Shown here: positions 19,246 to 28,501 of the stretch, one piece after another
Position numbering within the stretch: position 1 is the first letter of the stretch
Layout of the letters: the number at the start of each line of letters is the position of its first letter
Assembly: GCA_003724185.1 (NCBI GenBank)
Contig: RHGM01000001.1
Coordinates: 1,324,001 to 1,388,000, forward strand
DNA: 64,000 nt
Source of the DNA: Porphyrobacter sp. IPPAS B-1204
GTDB taxonomy: Bacteria > Pseudomonadota > Alphaproteobacteria > Sphingomonadales > Sphingomonadaceae
Direction: 5' to 3'
Program-made: the position numbers and the translations under genes
Notes under the pieces: model-generated
The model's database searches: none
Told to the model about the DNA's origin: nothing
What the model saw: only the letters and a program-made list of their open reading frames with translations

Positions 19246-19640
19246 GGCACGCCCCTCAGCCTGATGTTGGGCTCGGGCATGCAGGGCCGTCCGTCGCGAA
19301 CCGCATCAAAGGCAGCGGCAATCGGCGGTGCGGCGCCATTGCTGTAAACCGTATAGCTGAACCCGCGTCCACCATTGGCCCAGGTCGGGCAGGGCGTGCT
19401 CCCGTAGTTGTAGGGCGCGGGCGCGCTGGTGAAGCGCTGCTGGTTCTGCAACCGGGCAAGCTGGGCCCGCTTTCTTTCGAGGCACACGCTGTCCAGCCCG
19501 CGGTTGCGTCCGTCGCGGTCATAGACGGTGCACTGGGCATAATCCCCGCTCGACAGCGCCTGCGCGCTCGCAGGTGCGGCGGGTGCGGTCGCGGCGAAGG
19601 CTGCGGTCAGAACGGCGGCTGATGTGATGGCAATTCGCAT
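19242..19640 (-). CDS. hypothetical secreted protein
   Basis: Signal peptide [26 protein letters not shown] followed by a Cys-containing 105-aa domain. No family recognised. Confidence 0.6.
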   Translation of the reverse strand: MRIAITSAAVLTAAFAATAPAAPASAQALSSGDYAQCTVYDRDGRNRGLDSVCLERKRAQLARLQNQQRFTSAPAPYNYGSTPCPTWANGGRGFSYTVYSNGAAPPIAAAFDAVRDGRPCMPEPNIRLRGVP

Positions 19641-19735
19641 GATGTGTTCCCCCGAAGTGGTGAAACACAGGTTGCCTCAAAGGCTTTAGCCCCATTCTGA
19701 ACGGATCTGTAGCCTGCCAGCAAGGTTGGCGCAGA

Positions 19736-21910
19736 CTACCGCCGCGCCACCCTTGCCGCCCCCTCCAGCACCTTGTCCTCATTGGCGCGCTTGATGACAT
19801 AGGCGCGGATGGCCTCGATTTCGTCCTTGGACAAAGAGCCCTTGAAGCTCGCCATACCATTGGCCTTCAGCGCCCCGTCATGCACGACCGCGCTCCACGT
19901 GGCCGCGCTTTCCAGCGATCCGGCGCGGCGCAGGTCGGGCAGCACGGTCGATCCCACTGCGCCGGGCGCATGGCACACCGCGCAGTAACGGCCATACTTG
20001 GCCTGCCCCACAGCGATCACCTCTGCGGAGGCGGTGCTGGGCGGCGGATCGAGCGGCAGGTCGGCCAGTTCCGGCTCGGGCGGCAGTTTTGCCGTGCCGC
20101 CGATCTTGAACACCAACAGGCGCGATATATTGCGCACTGGCGCCTTGCGGTTGATCAGATCGCCATCGACAGACAGGGCATAGGCCCCGCCCCACCCGGC
20201 CAGCACGGCGACATATTGTTCGCCATTGACCGTATAGGTCACCGGCGGCGCGACCACGCCGGTCTGCGCTGCAAAGCTCCAGAGTTTCTTGCCGTTGGCC
20301 GCATCATAGGCGTTGAACTCGCTGCCCGTGGTGCCCTGGAACACAAGGCCGCCGCCCGTCGCCAGCAAGCCGCCGTTCCACGGGCCGGGATGCTCGACCG
20401 TCCAGCGCGGCTTCTGCGCGACCGGATCCCATGCCACCAACATGCCTTTCAGCGTGCCCGCGACCTGCTTGCGGAAACCCTCGTCAGCCGGGACATCGCC
20501 TGCGCCAAGGTTGAAGCCGACATTGAAGCCGCGCGCGGTGTCGGGCTTCCAGTCAGCCTCGGGCGCGTACATCATCCCTGCCTCGAAGGCCGGGATGTAG
20601 ACGAGGTTTTCGGTCGGGCTGTAGGCCATCGGGTGCCAGTTGTGCCCGCCCAGCGCGCCGGGGGTCACCAGCGCGGGCTTGCCGGTCTTGTCCACCCGCG
20701 TTTCGGGATTCTCGATCGGGCGGCCCGTCTTGGGATCGATCCCGGTCGCCCAGTTCACGCTGACATAGGGCTTGGCGCTGATGAACTGCCCCGTCTCGCG
20801 GTCAATGACATAGAAGAACCCGTTCTTGGGCGCCTGCATCAGCACTTTGCGCAGCTTGCCCTCGATTTCCATGTCGGCGAGCATGATGTGCTGCGTGGCG
20901 GTGTAATCCCACGTCTCCCCGGGGGTGGTCTGGTAGTGCCAGACATATTCGCCGGTCGAGGGCCGCACCGCGACGATGCTGGACAGGTAGAGGTTGTCCC
21001 CCTCCCCCGTCCCGTCCTTGCCCGGGCTGCGATAGGCGCGGTTCCACGGGCTGCCATTGCCGACCCCGATGTAGAGCAGGTCAAGATCGGGATCATAGGC
21101 CATCGAATCCCACACCGTCCCGCCGCCGCCAATCGCGTCGGACGCGCCGAGCACGTCCATGTTCCACGTTTCGGCAGCCTTCTGGAGATAGGCGGGCGCA
21201 TCCTTGGGATCGCCGCCCTCCGGCACGGTGTAGAACTTCCACAGCTGCTCGCCGCTGTTCGCGTCATAGGCCGCGACAAACCCGCGCACGCCGAATTCTG
21301 CGCCGCCGTTGCCGATGATCACCTTGCCATCGATCACGCGCGGGGCGCCGGTGATGGTGTAGCTTTTGGACTGGTCGACCGTGACCTTTTCCCAAGCGAC
21401 CGTCCCGCTGTCGCGGTTGAGAGCGATCAGGCGGCCGTCCAGCGTCCCGAAGAACAGCTTGTCACCATAGGTCGCAAGACCCCGGTTCACCACATCGCAG
21501 CAGGCCTTCACCGCGGTTTCGCCCGGCACCTGCGGATCATATTCCCACAGCTTGGCCCCGGTGGTGGCATCAAACGCCTTCACCTTGCTCCAAGCGGTGG
21601 TGAGATACAGCCGCCCGTCGATCACCAGCGGGGTCGCCTCCTGCCCGCGCCCGGTATCCATGTCGGCATACCAGGCAAGGCCCAGCTGGCCGACATTGTC
21701 ACGGTTCACCCCGTCCAGCGGCGAGAATCGCTGTTCGGAATAGGTGCGCCCGTGGCTGATCCAGTTGGCCGAATCGCCATCCGCACCCACCAGCATTGCC
21801 GTGGTGATACCCTCGCCGCCCTCAGCGCCACCGAAAATCTGGCTGCAATTCGCCAGCGTCCCCGCCGACAGCAAAAGGGCCGCGCCCAGCGCCCACCGCT
21901 TGAATTCCAT
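19736..21910 (-). CDS. PQQ-dependent alcohol dehydrogenase with C-terminal cytochrome c domain (quinohemoprotein type), predicted lipoprotein
   Basis: Lipobox LANCS; vicinal Cys in VKACCDVVNRG; WDYTATQ; GHNWHPMAYSPTENLVYIPA; GTTGSEFNAYDAANGKKLWSF; C-terminal CAVCH haem motif. Confidence 0.93.
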   Translation of the reverse strand: MEFKRWALGAALLLSAGTLANCSQIFGGAEGGEGITTAMLVGADGDSANWISHGRTYSEQRFSPLDGVNRDNVGQLGLAWYADMDTGRGQEATPLVIDGRLYLTTAWSKVKAFDATTGAKLWEYDPQVPGETAVKACCDVVNRGLATYGDKLFFGTLDGRLIALNRDSGTVAWEKVTVDQSKSYTITGAPRVIDGKVIIGNGGAEFGVRGFVAAYDANSGEQLWKFYTVPEGGDPKDAPAYLQKAAETWNMDVLGASDAIGGGGTVWDSMAYDPDLDLLYIGVGNGSPWNRAYRSPGKDGTGEGDNLYLSSIVAVRPSTGEYVWHYQTTPGETWDYTATQHIMLADMEIEGKLRKVLMQAPKNGFFYVIDRETGQFISAKPYVSVNWATGIDPKTGRPIENPETRVDKTGKPALVTPGALGGHNWHPMAYSPTENLVYIPAFEAGMMYAPEADWKPDTARGFNVGFNLGAGDVPADEGFRKQVAGTLKGMLVAWDPVAQKPRWTVEHPGPWNGGLLATGGGLVFQGTTGSEFNAYDAANGKKLWSFAAQTGVVAPPVTYTVNGEQYVAVLAGWGGAYALSVDGDLINRKAPVRNISRLLVFKIGGTAKLPPEPELADLPLDPPPSTASAEVIAVGQAKYGRYCAVCHAPGAVGSTVLPDLRRAGSLESAATWSAVVHDGALKANGMASFKGSLSKDEIEAIRAYVIKRANEDKVLEGAARVARR

Positions 21911-22040
21911 GGATCCCGCTCTCCCCGAGTTTTCTGACGCTTTTGCGTTTGGATCATCGTGCCCCGACAATCGCGGCTTGTCCATGCCTGCCCTGCACGC
22001 CTATCTGTATTGCGGCGGAGGGGCTGGCAGGAGAGTATCA

Positions 22041-22919
22041 ATGTGCGATGAGAGCAAACTGGCCGATTGGGCCAAGCAGGCCGTCAGCCGCCGCCAATTC
22101 GGCGCGCTGAGCGGCGCGGCGGCGCTGGCCGCCTGCGCTTCGGGAACCAGCGAGAGCGTCGCCCAGCCGGTGCCCGGCCTCAAGGAACGCGGGGTCAACT
22201 TCGCCACGCCTGACGGCACGCTGGACGGGTTCTTCGTCCAGCCGGACAGCGGCAAGCACGCCGCCGTGATCCTGTGGCCCGATATTGCCAGCATCCGCGA
22301 AGCCAAGCGCGGCATCGCCCGCAAACTGGCCTCGGCCGGTTTTGCCGTGCTGGTGGTCAACCCCTATTACCGCGACGTGACCGGCGAACAATTCGCCGAT
22401 TTCGCCGCCTTCATCGCCGATGGGGGCTTCCAGAAAGTCGGCCCGTGGCGCGGCAAGCTGACGCCTGAAGCGATCATGCGCGATGCCACCGCGATCGTTG
22501 ACTGGCTCGACCGGCAGGAAGGCGTCGATCAGGCGCACGGGATCGGCACGCAGGGGTATTGCATGGGCGGGCCGTTCACGGTCTGGAGCGCAGCGGCGGT
22601 GCCGGGGCGGATCAAGGCAGCGGCCAGCTTCCACGGCGGCGGACTGGTGCGCCCGGACAATCCGATGAGCCCGCACGCATTGCTCGGCAAGGTCGATGCC
22701 GATCTGCTGATTGCGGTCGCGCAGGATGATGATGCCAAGGCACCCACCGACAAGACAGTGTTTGCCGAAAGCGCTGCAGCGGCCAATGTCGACGCCGTCG
22801 TGACGGTCTATCCCGGGAATCACGGCTGGATGGTGTCGGACAGCCCGGCCTATGATGCCACCGCCGCAGCGCGGGGTGAGGCTGACCTGAAGGCGCTCTA
22901 CGCCAAGGCGCTGGCATAG
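22041..22919 (+). CDS. dienelactone hydrolase family protein with Tat-like leader
   Basis: SRRQFGALSGAAALAACASG leader; GIGTQGYCMGGPFTVWSAAAVPGRIKAAASFHGG; GNHGWM. Confidence 0.88.
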   Translation: MCDESKLADWAKQAVSRRQFGALSGAAALAACASGTSESVAQPVPGLKERGVNFATPDGTLDGFFVQPDSGKHAAVILWPDIASIREAKRGIARKLASAGFAVLVVNPYYRDVTGEQFADFAAFIADGGFQKVGPWRGKLTPEAIMRDATAIVDWLDRQEGVDQAHGIGTQGYCMGGPFTVWSAAAVPGRIKAAASFHGGGLVRPDNPMSPHALLGKVDADLLIAVAQDDDAKAPTDKTVFAESAAAANVDAVVTVYPGNHGWMVSDSPAYDATAAARGEADLKALYAKALA

Positions 22920-22974
22920 CCCACAACGCCGCCGCGCCAGCCGTATTGCCGAAGATCGCGAAGGTCCGCTTTTG

Positions 22975-23027
22975 GGCAGTTGCAGCTATGTGCTGAATGG
23001 CTGGAAGTGGGTGGAATTCGGAATGGC
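22975..23027 (+). repeat. partial member (R1) of local imperfect repeat family
   Basis: Shares GCAGCTATG and GTGGGTGGAATTCGGAATGGC with the region of the copy at 25156. Confidence 0.55.
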
Positions 23028-23120
23028 GCCTTTTCGTCCTCGAGTATTGCCACGAGACGCGAGGCTTCGAAAATCGAAGTGTGATTCAGGTTTGATCCGT
23101 AGAGAATTCAGACGGACGCT

Positions 23121-23717
23121 TCACATAGCCCGGCTCTCCATGGCCACATAGCCCGACAAATCTTGGCGAACGACTTCATCAAATATCTCGTCGGAAAACA
23201 CATACTTTCCTGCCATGCGACGGTCACACCAAACATGGAGACCGCTGACGGCCCTTGAGTCCCACATCAAGCGCGGGGTCATTCCGATCGGATGGATAAG
23301 ACTGGGGAAGCGGGTCGCTCTGGCGTCGGATTGTTCAACAATCAGGCCTTCGACAAAGTTGCCCGGCCGGAAAGCATACAAGTCTGTTTCCATAGCCTCC
23401 CCACTGCACCCTCGAACCTCAACCCGCCAGAAGTGATGCCGCTGCGGTTCAAACTGTTCGATAAGCTTCTTGAACCGACCACTGATCACTAGGGCACCGG
23501 GGCCGTATGGCGACTGCATATAATCTGCAAAGTGATCTCGGTCTTCTTCAAGTCGAACAATAAATAGATCATACGGGTGGCTTTTTTTCGATACCTCGAA
23601 ATCAGGTTTCCAGTATTCAATTGACAACTGGTTATCGCGATCTTGAATCCACTCCGGATTTGCCTCGTCGATCAATGGGAGCAGTAGCTTTGGCATTTTT
23701 GGATTCATCCCACACAA
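23121..23717 (-). CDS. Imm11-like immunity protein (5' end possibly frameshifted)
   Basis: C-terminal SGLHVWCDRRMAGKYVFSDEIFDEVVRQDLSGYVAMESRAM resembles the Imm11-type 'GLHxWxDxRxxG..xFxSDexxdal...itGxxf' ending. Confidence 0.6.
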   Translation of the reverse strand: MCGMNPKMPKLLLPLIDEANPEWIQDRDNQLSIEYWKPDFEVSKKSHPYDLFIVRLEEDRDHFADYMQSPYGPGALVISGRFKKLIEQFEPQRHHFWRVEVRGCSGEAMETDLYAFRPGNFVEGLIVEQSDARATRFPSLIHPIGMTPRLMWDSRAVSGLHVWCDRRMAGKYVFSDEIFDEVVRQDLSGYVAMESRAM

Positions 23718-23889
23718 TACATGAAGGCCAGTCTAATAAGCCGAGATTATTCAGCACCTGGGAACTAACGGGTTCCCGACTAGCAAATGCGACATCTCCA
23801 AACTCGATTGGCATTTCAATGAAGAATACCGCAGCCCTGCCGGTCGGTGTGCACGAACTGACGGCCAATTTTATGAGTATGATCGGCAC
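23632..23889 (-). pseudogene. out-of-frame possible N-terminal segment of the 23121-23717 Imm11-like gene
   Basis: ORF MPIILIKLAVSSCTPTGRAAVFFIEMPIEFGDVAFASREPVSSQVLNNLGLLDWPSCIV... overlaps the 23717 ORF in another frame; the 198-aa ORF starts at a weak TTG without an obvious N-terminal domain. Confidence 0.4.
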
Positions 23890-23939
23890 TCAGATCTTCT
23901 TGCTCCCCGTGCCGAATTGCAATGGCGCATTTCCAATAT

Positions 23940-24043
23940 GGGGTCGCTTCCTGAATGGCAGGATTTTTCAGAAGCGTGGCAAAGCCGCAAGCCCGCTTTC
24001 AGGATCGCACATCAGCCCTGCTTATGGCCGGTCGTGGGTGGGG
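23940..24043 (+). repeat. ~105-bp imperfect repeat R2
   Basis: ggggtcgcttcctgaatggcagg...gaagcgtggcaaagccgcaagcccgctttcaggatcgcacatcagccctgcttatggccggtcgtgggtggg aligns end to end with the copy at 26421. Confidence 0.65.
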
Positions 24044-24117
24044 AGCTGAAGATCTGCTTTCCTAGCTGGGCATGAAGGTTTGGCGGTTCAGGCGATGCCG
24101 GGGCCTCTCGGGCTTGT

Positions 24118-24747
24118 TCAGACGACCCGCGCCTTTGCCAACCGAAACGCTCGTGCGAGGCCTGCAGATTTGAGGGTACTGCCCAATGCCGCGCTTACAA
24201 ACACAGACTGGAACAGGTTTTTCTCGACCCATACGTCAGCCCCATCCAGCGCCTTGCGGGATACAGCCAAGTCACCGTCCGCGGGCTTGAACGGCAACTT
24301 GCGCCAAGGGTCGTCCGGCATTGGAGAAAACTCTCTCAGACCGGTGCTAGCCTCGAAATTCGCCGTTTCCTTATGGTTACCGAAGATCCAGGTGTACCAC
24401 TCGCCCTCGAACGGCGTGATCGCATCGCTCTTGCGGACCTCGACTGGATAAAGCGCGCCTGCGCCAAGGTCGAACTGCCGCAAAACGTCAGCAGCGGCCG
24501 TGTTCACAATCCAGTAGCCGCGCGCGACGAACAGCGGAGGCGGAAGGCTGCTATCCTTCACCTTGGAAGAACCTTTTCGCGCCCAGACATAGCGGGGGCA
24601 TTGGTCCGCCGTCACCGGCTCTCCGCGCGGGATAGCGTCGGTTGCCGCAACCGCGACGGGTCGGTTCTCCTCGACGATATCGGCGTCGAACAGCTTGATC
24701 AGAGCCGAATCCAGCATCATCGTGCTGACCCACACGTACTCATTCAT
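24118..24747 (-). CDS. Imm11-like immunity protein
   Basis: ARGYWIVNTAAADVLRQFDLGAGALYPVEV ... DGADVWVEKNLFQSVFVSAALGSTLKSAGLARAFRLAKARVV: two-part layout with terminal 'VW.dk....vFvS..l...lk.agl'. Confidence 0.55.
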   Translation of the reverse strand: MNEYVWVSTMMLDSALIKLFDADIVEENRPVAVAATDAIPRGEPVTADQCPRYVWARKGSSKVKDSSLPPPLFVARGYWIVNTAAADVLRQFDLGAGALYPVEVRKSDAITPFEGEWYTWIFGNHKETANFEASTGLREFSPMPDDPWRKLPFKPADGDLAVSRKALDGADVWVEKNLFQSVFVSAALGSTLKSAGLARAFRLAKARVV

Positions 24748-24759
24748 CGCAAAAGCCCT

Positions 24760-24993
24760 CTACTGATAACGGGGCCACGTCAGGGCTGCTGCCAGCGCCC
24801 CGAGAGCCATCACCAAACCAATTGCACCGAGCAGCCCGAGCGGCTCAACCAGCAACCAGCGAAGAAACTGCTGAGCAACCGCGAGCCCTCGCCCGCGCGA
24901 TCCCGCCGCATCGCCCGGCCACTCCACGGAAATGAAGGCCGCGAACATCGCCGCGAGGATCAGCCAGAATACGGGTGCGCGGTATTGTTCCAT
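24760..24993 (-). CDS. small membrane protein, two predicted TM helices
   Basis: MEQYRAPVFWLILAAMFAAFISVEWPG...LLVEPLGLLGAIGLVMALGALAAALTW; 12 bp upstream of the Imm11-like ORF on the same strand. Confidence 0.5.
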   Translation of the reverse strand: MEQYRAPVFWLILAAMFAAFISVEWPGDAAGSRGRGLAVAQQFLRWLLVEPLGLLGAIGLVMALGALAAALTWPRYQ

Positions 24994-25155
24994 GGTGACT
25001 CTGCCGTTTCCGGCCTCGAATAGGCTAAGAGGTGCAAAGAAACTGCTAAGAATCAGATGCCTATGTCCGCCGGGTGACGAATGATATGCACCACTCGTAA
25101 ATTTGCCTCGGGGGGAACCTTGGTCGAGCAGCTATTCTCGACCAAAGGCAGCTAT

Positions 25156-25260
25156 GGGGTCGGTTTGCGAATTTCCGCTTCCGGCGAGAAACTTGTTGAA
25201 GCTGCCCAGCAGGTGTCAGGATCGCGCGTCGGCCCGGCTCATGGCCGGGAATGGGTGGAA
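25156..25260 (+). repeat. ~105-bp imperfect repeat R3
   Basis: ggggtcggtttgcgaatttccgcttccggcgagaaacttgttgaagctgcccagcaggtgtcaggatcgcgcgtcggcccggctcatggccgggaatgggtgga aligns with copies at 23940 and 26421. Confidence 0.7.
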
Positions 25261-25395
25261 TTCGGAATGGCAGTTCCTGTTGCCACGCGTGGGCCCTGCT
25301 GCGGCGCAATCTGATCAAAAAGTGAACAAACTGCTCTTATTTCTCCACGATTGGTGATGCGATAAGCCTTCGTTCGAATCGGAGCGACCGACCCT

Positions 25396-25896
25396 ATGGC
25401 AAAACGAAAGACCGCGCTGGAACACCTGAACAACGGGCGCGAACCGCACATCGTTCATATGATTCCGCCCGGTGCGCCCGGCTATCGTGAGGCTGATGGC
25501 GGGGCGATGGTTGTTTCCTCCCCAGCGGAGGTGAACGCCATTGTGCGCACGCTAATGGCGGGAGAGGTCGTTACGCTCGATGACCTTCGCGCCGCAATCG
25601 CCCGCCGCCATCAGGTCGCGGTGGCCTGTCCGGTTTCGACCGCCATATTCCTCAATATGTGCGCCCGTGCAGCGGAGGAGCAGCGCGCAACTGGTTTGCT
25701 TGAAAGTAGGCTTACCCCTTGGTGGCGCGTGCTGAGGAAAGGCGGCTTTCTCAACCCTAAATACCCCGGCGGCACCGAAGCGCAGCAGGCGCTGCTGGAA
25801 GCCGAGGGCGTGCGCGTTTCGCCGCTCCGCAAAAAGCCTGCCGTTTTCGACTTTGCCGAGCGGACGCCGACCGACCCACTGGAACAGCGCGCATGA
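25396..25896 (+). CDS. MGMT/alkyltransferase-like family protein lacking a PCHR motif
   Basis: GGAMVVSSPAEVNAIVRTLMAGEVVTLDDLRAAIARRHQVAVACPVSTAIFLNMCARAAEEQ...TPWWRVLRKGGFLNPKYPGGTEAQQALLEAEGV. Confidence 0.6.
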   Translation: MAKRKTALEHLNNGREPHIVHMIPPGAPGYREADGGAMVVSSPAEVNAIVRTLMAGEVVTLDDLRAAIARRHQVAVACPVSTAIFLNMCARAAEEQRATGLLESRLTPWWRVLRKGGFLNPKYPGGTEAQQALLEAEGVRVSPLRKKPAVFDFAERTPTDPLEQRA

Positions 25897-26393
25897 TCCG
25901 GAAGGTCTTACTGGCGCTTGTCGCGCTTGCAGTGCTTGCCCTCGGCGGACTTTACGCCTGGGGTCTTTCAATCCCCGCAACCACCAGAACCGAGCGTGAG
26001 CTGCAATTCGCAGTATCGCCCGAGCAGGTCCACGCTCGTATCAGCGACGTTCGCGGTCAAAAGGCGTGGCGTAGCGATATCGGCAGGGTTGAGGTCAGCG
26101 GCGACGGCAAGCAATGGACCGAATTCCCCGACGACGGAAGCACGCTTGCCTTTCGGTTGATCGAGAGCCGTCCCGCAAGCACCTTCGTCATCGCCTACAA
26201 GTCGTCGCTTGGTTTCGAGGGACTTTGGCGTGCCGAGCTTGAACCCGATGGCAACGGCACACGCGGCGTGTTTGCCGAAGAGGTCACGATCCCAGATCCC
26301 TTCCTTCGAGCAATAGGTCGTATGACCAGTCCACCGGGCCACCATCTTGACCTTTACCTACAGGATCTCCGGCTCGTAACTGAACCCCAATGA
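25893..26393 (+). CDS. SRPBCC (START-like) family protein, membrane-anchored
   Basis: N-terminal TM; RTERELQFAVSPEQVHARISDVRGQKAWRSDIGRVEVSGDGKQWTEFPDDG pattern; ATGA overlap with the upstream gene. Confidence 0.65.
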   Translation: MIRKVLLALVALAVLALGGLYAWGLSIPATTRTERELQFAVSPEQVHARISDVRGQKAWRSDIGRVEVSGDGKQWTEFPDDGSTLAFRLIESRPASTFVIAYKSSLGFEGLWRAELEPDGNGTRGVFAEEVTIPDPFLRAIGRMTSPPGHHLDLYLQDLRLVTEPQ

Positions 26394-26420
26394 TGAAGCG
26401 CGGCTGATCGCGGCAGGAAC

Positions 26421-26524
26421 GGGGTCGCTTTCGGAATGGCGGTTGCTGGCGAGAAACCGGTTGAAGCTGCCGGGCAGCTTTCGGGATCGCGCATCGGTCG
26501 TGCGCATGACCAGTCATGGGTGGA
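26421..26524 (+). repeat. ~105-bp imperfect repeat R4
   Basis: ggggtcgctttcggaatggcggttgctggcgagaaaccggttgaagctgccgggcagctttcgggatcgcgcatcggtcgtgcgcatgaccagtcatgggtgga. Confidence 0.7.
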
Positions 26525-26542
26525 TTATCGCCATCCTCTCAA

Positions 26543-26574
26543 TCGTCGCCCCGTGCCTGACACGGGGCTTGGCT
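26543..26574. repeat. Left 32-bp inverted repeat flanking GIY-YIG gene (internally palindromic)
   Basis: TCGTCGCCCCGTGCCTGACACGGGGCTTGGCT; contains hairpin CCCCGTG-CCTGA-CACGGGG; reverse complement matches 26919-26950 at 31/32 positions. Confidence 0.85.
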
Positions 26575-26608
26575 TTTCTTTCTTCTGCCTTGGCGCGATA
26601 CCTGACGC

Positions 26609-26959
26609 ATGGAGAGGGGTGGCTGGGTCTATATCATGGCGAACCGCTATCGCGGCGGGATGTATGTCGGCGTGACCGCGGATGCGCTCGCTCGCGTTTA
26701 TCGGCACCGAGAGGGCACGGGTTCGCGTCATGTCGCTGATTTCGCAAAGACGCGGCTTGTTTATGTTGAACGCCACGACGCCATCGAAGGCGCTATCGCC
26801 CGCGAGAAGCTCGTCAAGAAATGGCGGCGCGAATGGAAGTTCGCGCTGATCGAGGCGAGCAATCCCGATTGGGACGACCTATGGGAGCAATGGTTCGCAC
26901 CCGAGGCTGAACAGAAGCAGCCAAGCCCCGTGTCAAGCACGGGGCGACGAGGTTGGTAA
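26609..26959 (+). CDS. GIY-YIG nuclease family protein
   Basis: GGWVYIMANRYRGGMYVGVTADALARVYRHREG...FAKTRLVYVERHDAIEGAIAREKLVKKWRREWKFALIEASNPDWDDLW. Confidence 0.9.
   Translation: MERGGWVYIMANRYRGGMYVGVTADALARVYRHREGTGSRHVADFAKTRLVYVERHDAIEGAIAREKLVKKWRREWKFALIEASNPDWDDLWEQWFAPEAEQKQPSPVSSTGRRGW
26919..26950. repeat. Right 32-bp inverted repeat overlapping the GIY-YIG 3' end
   Basis: AGCCAAGCCCCGTGTCAAGCACGGGGCGACGA; hairpin CCCCGTG-TCAAG-CACGGGG; inverted relative to 26543-26574. Confidence 0.85.
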
Positions 26960-26969
26960 TGTCTGTAAC

Positions 26970-27010
26970 GGGGTCGCTTGCCGAACGGCAGCTATGCGGT
27001 TCAGCGGCGC
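26970..27010 (+). repeat. partial repeat R5
   Basis: ACGGGGTCGCTT (26969-26980) is shared exactly with the head of R4; followed by gccgaacggcagctatgcgg. Confidence 0.5.
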
Positions 27011-27304
27011 GGATAGCGGACCTTGGCGGCGGTTTTCCTACGCGGCGCGGCGCTGCTACACTGATCTCCCGGCTCTTTCCCATTGTTCTGCCCGGCCTGC
27101 GAGGCCGTCTGATCCGCGAGGCGTGACAAAGCCCTCGCTCCCCTGTCCGTCCGCTTGGCGGATTCGGTAACAGGTAACTGGAATTGCTGCGTAAATTGAA
27201 GGTCAGCAAAGTGGACAGGGTGTCACCTTTGTCCGCTGCGGAGGCCTTTCCCGAAAGGCAGCTTTCCGGCGCATCACCCACGAAAGCAGCCGTGCAGCCG
27301 CCCC

Positions 27305-28500
<1,196 letters not shown>

Positions 28501-28501
<1 letters not shown>

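Noticed and set aside
19880-21937. 685-aa + strand ORF opposite the PQQ dehydrogenase
   Set aside because: High-GC antisense shadow ORF; no recognisable domain, while the minus strand encodes a clear PQQ dehydrogenase.
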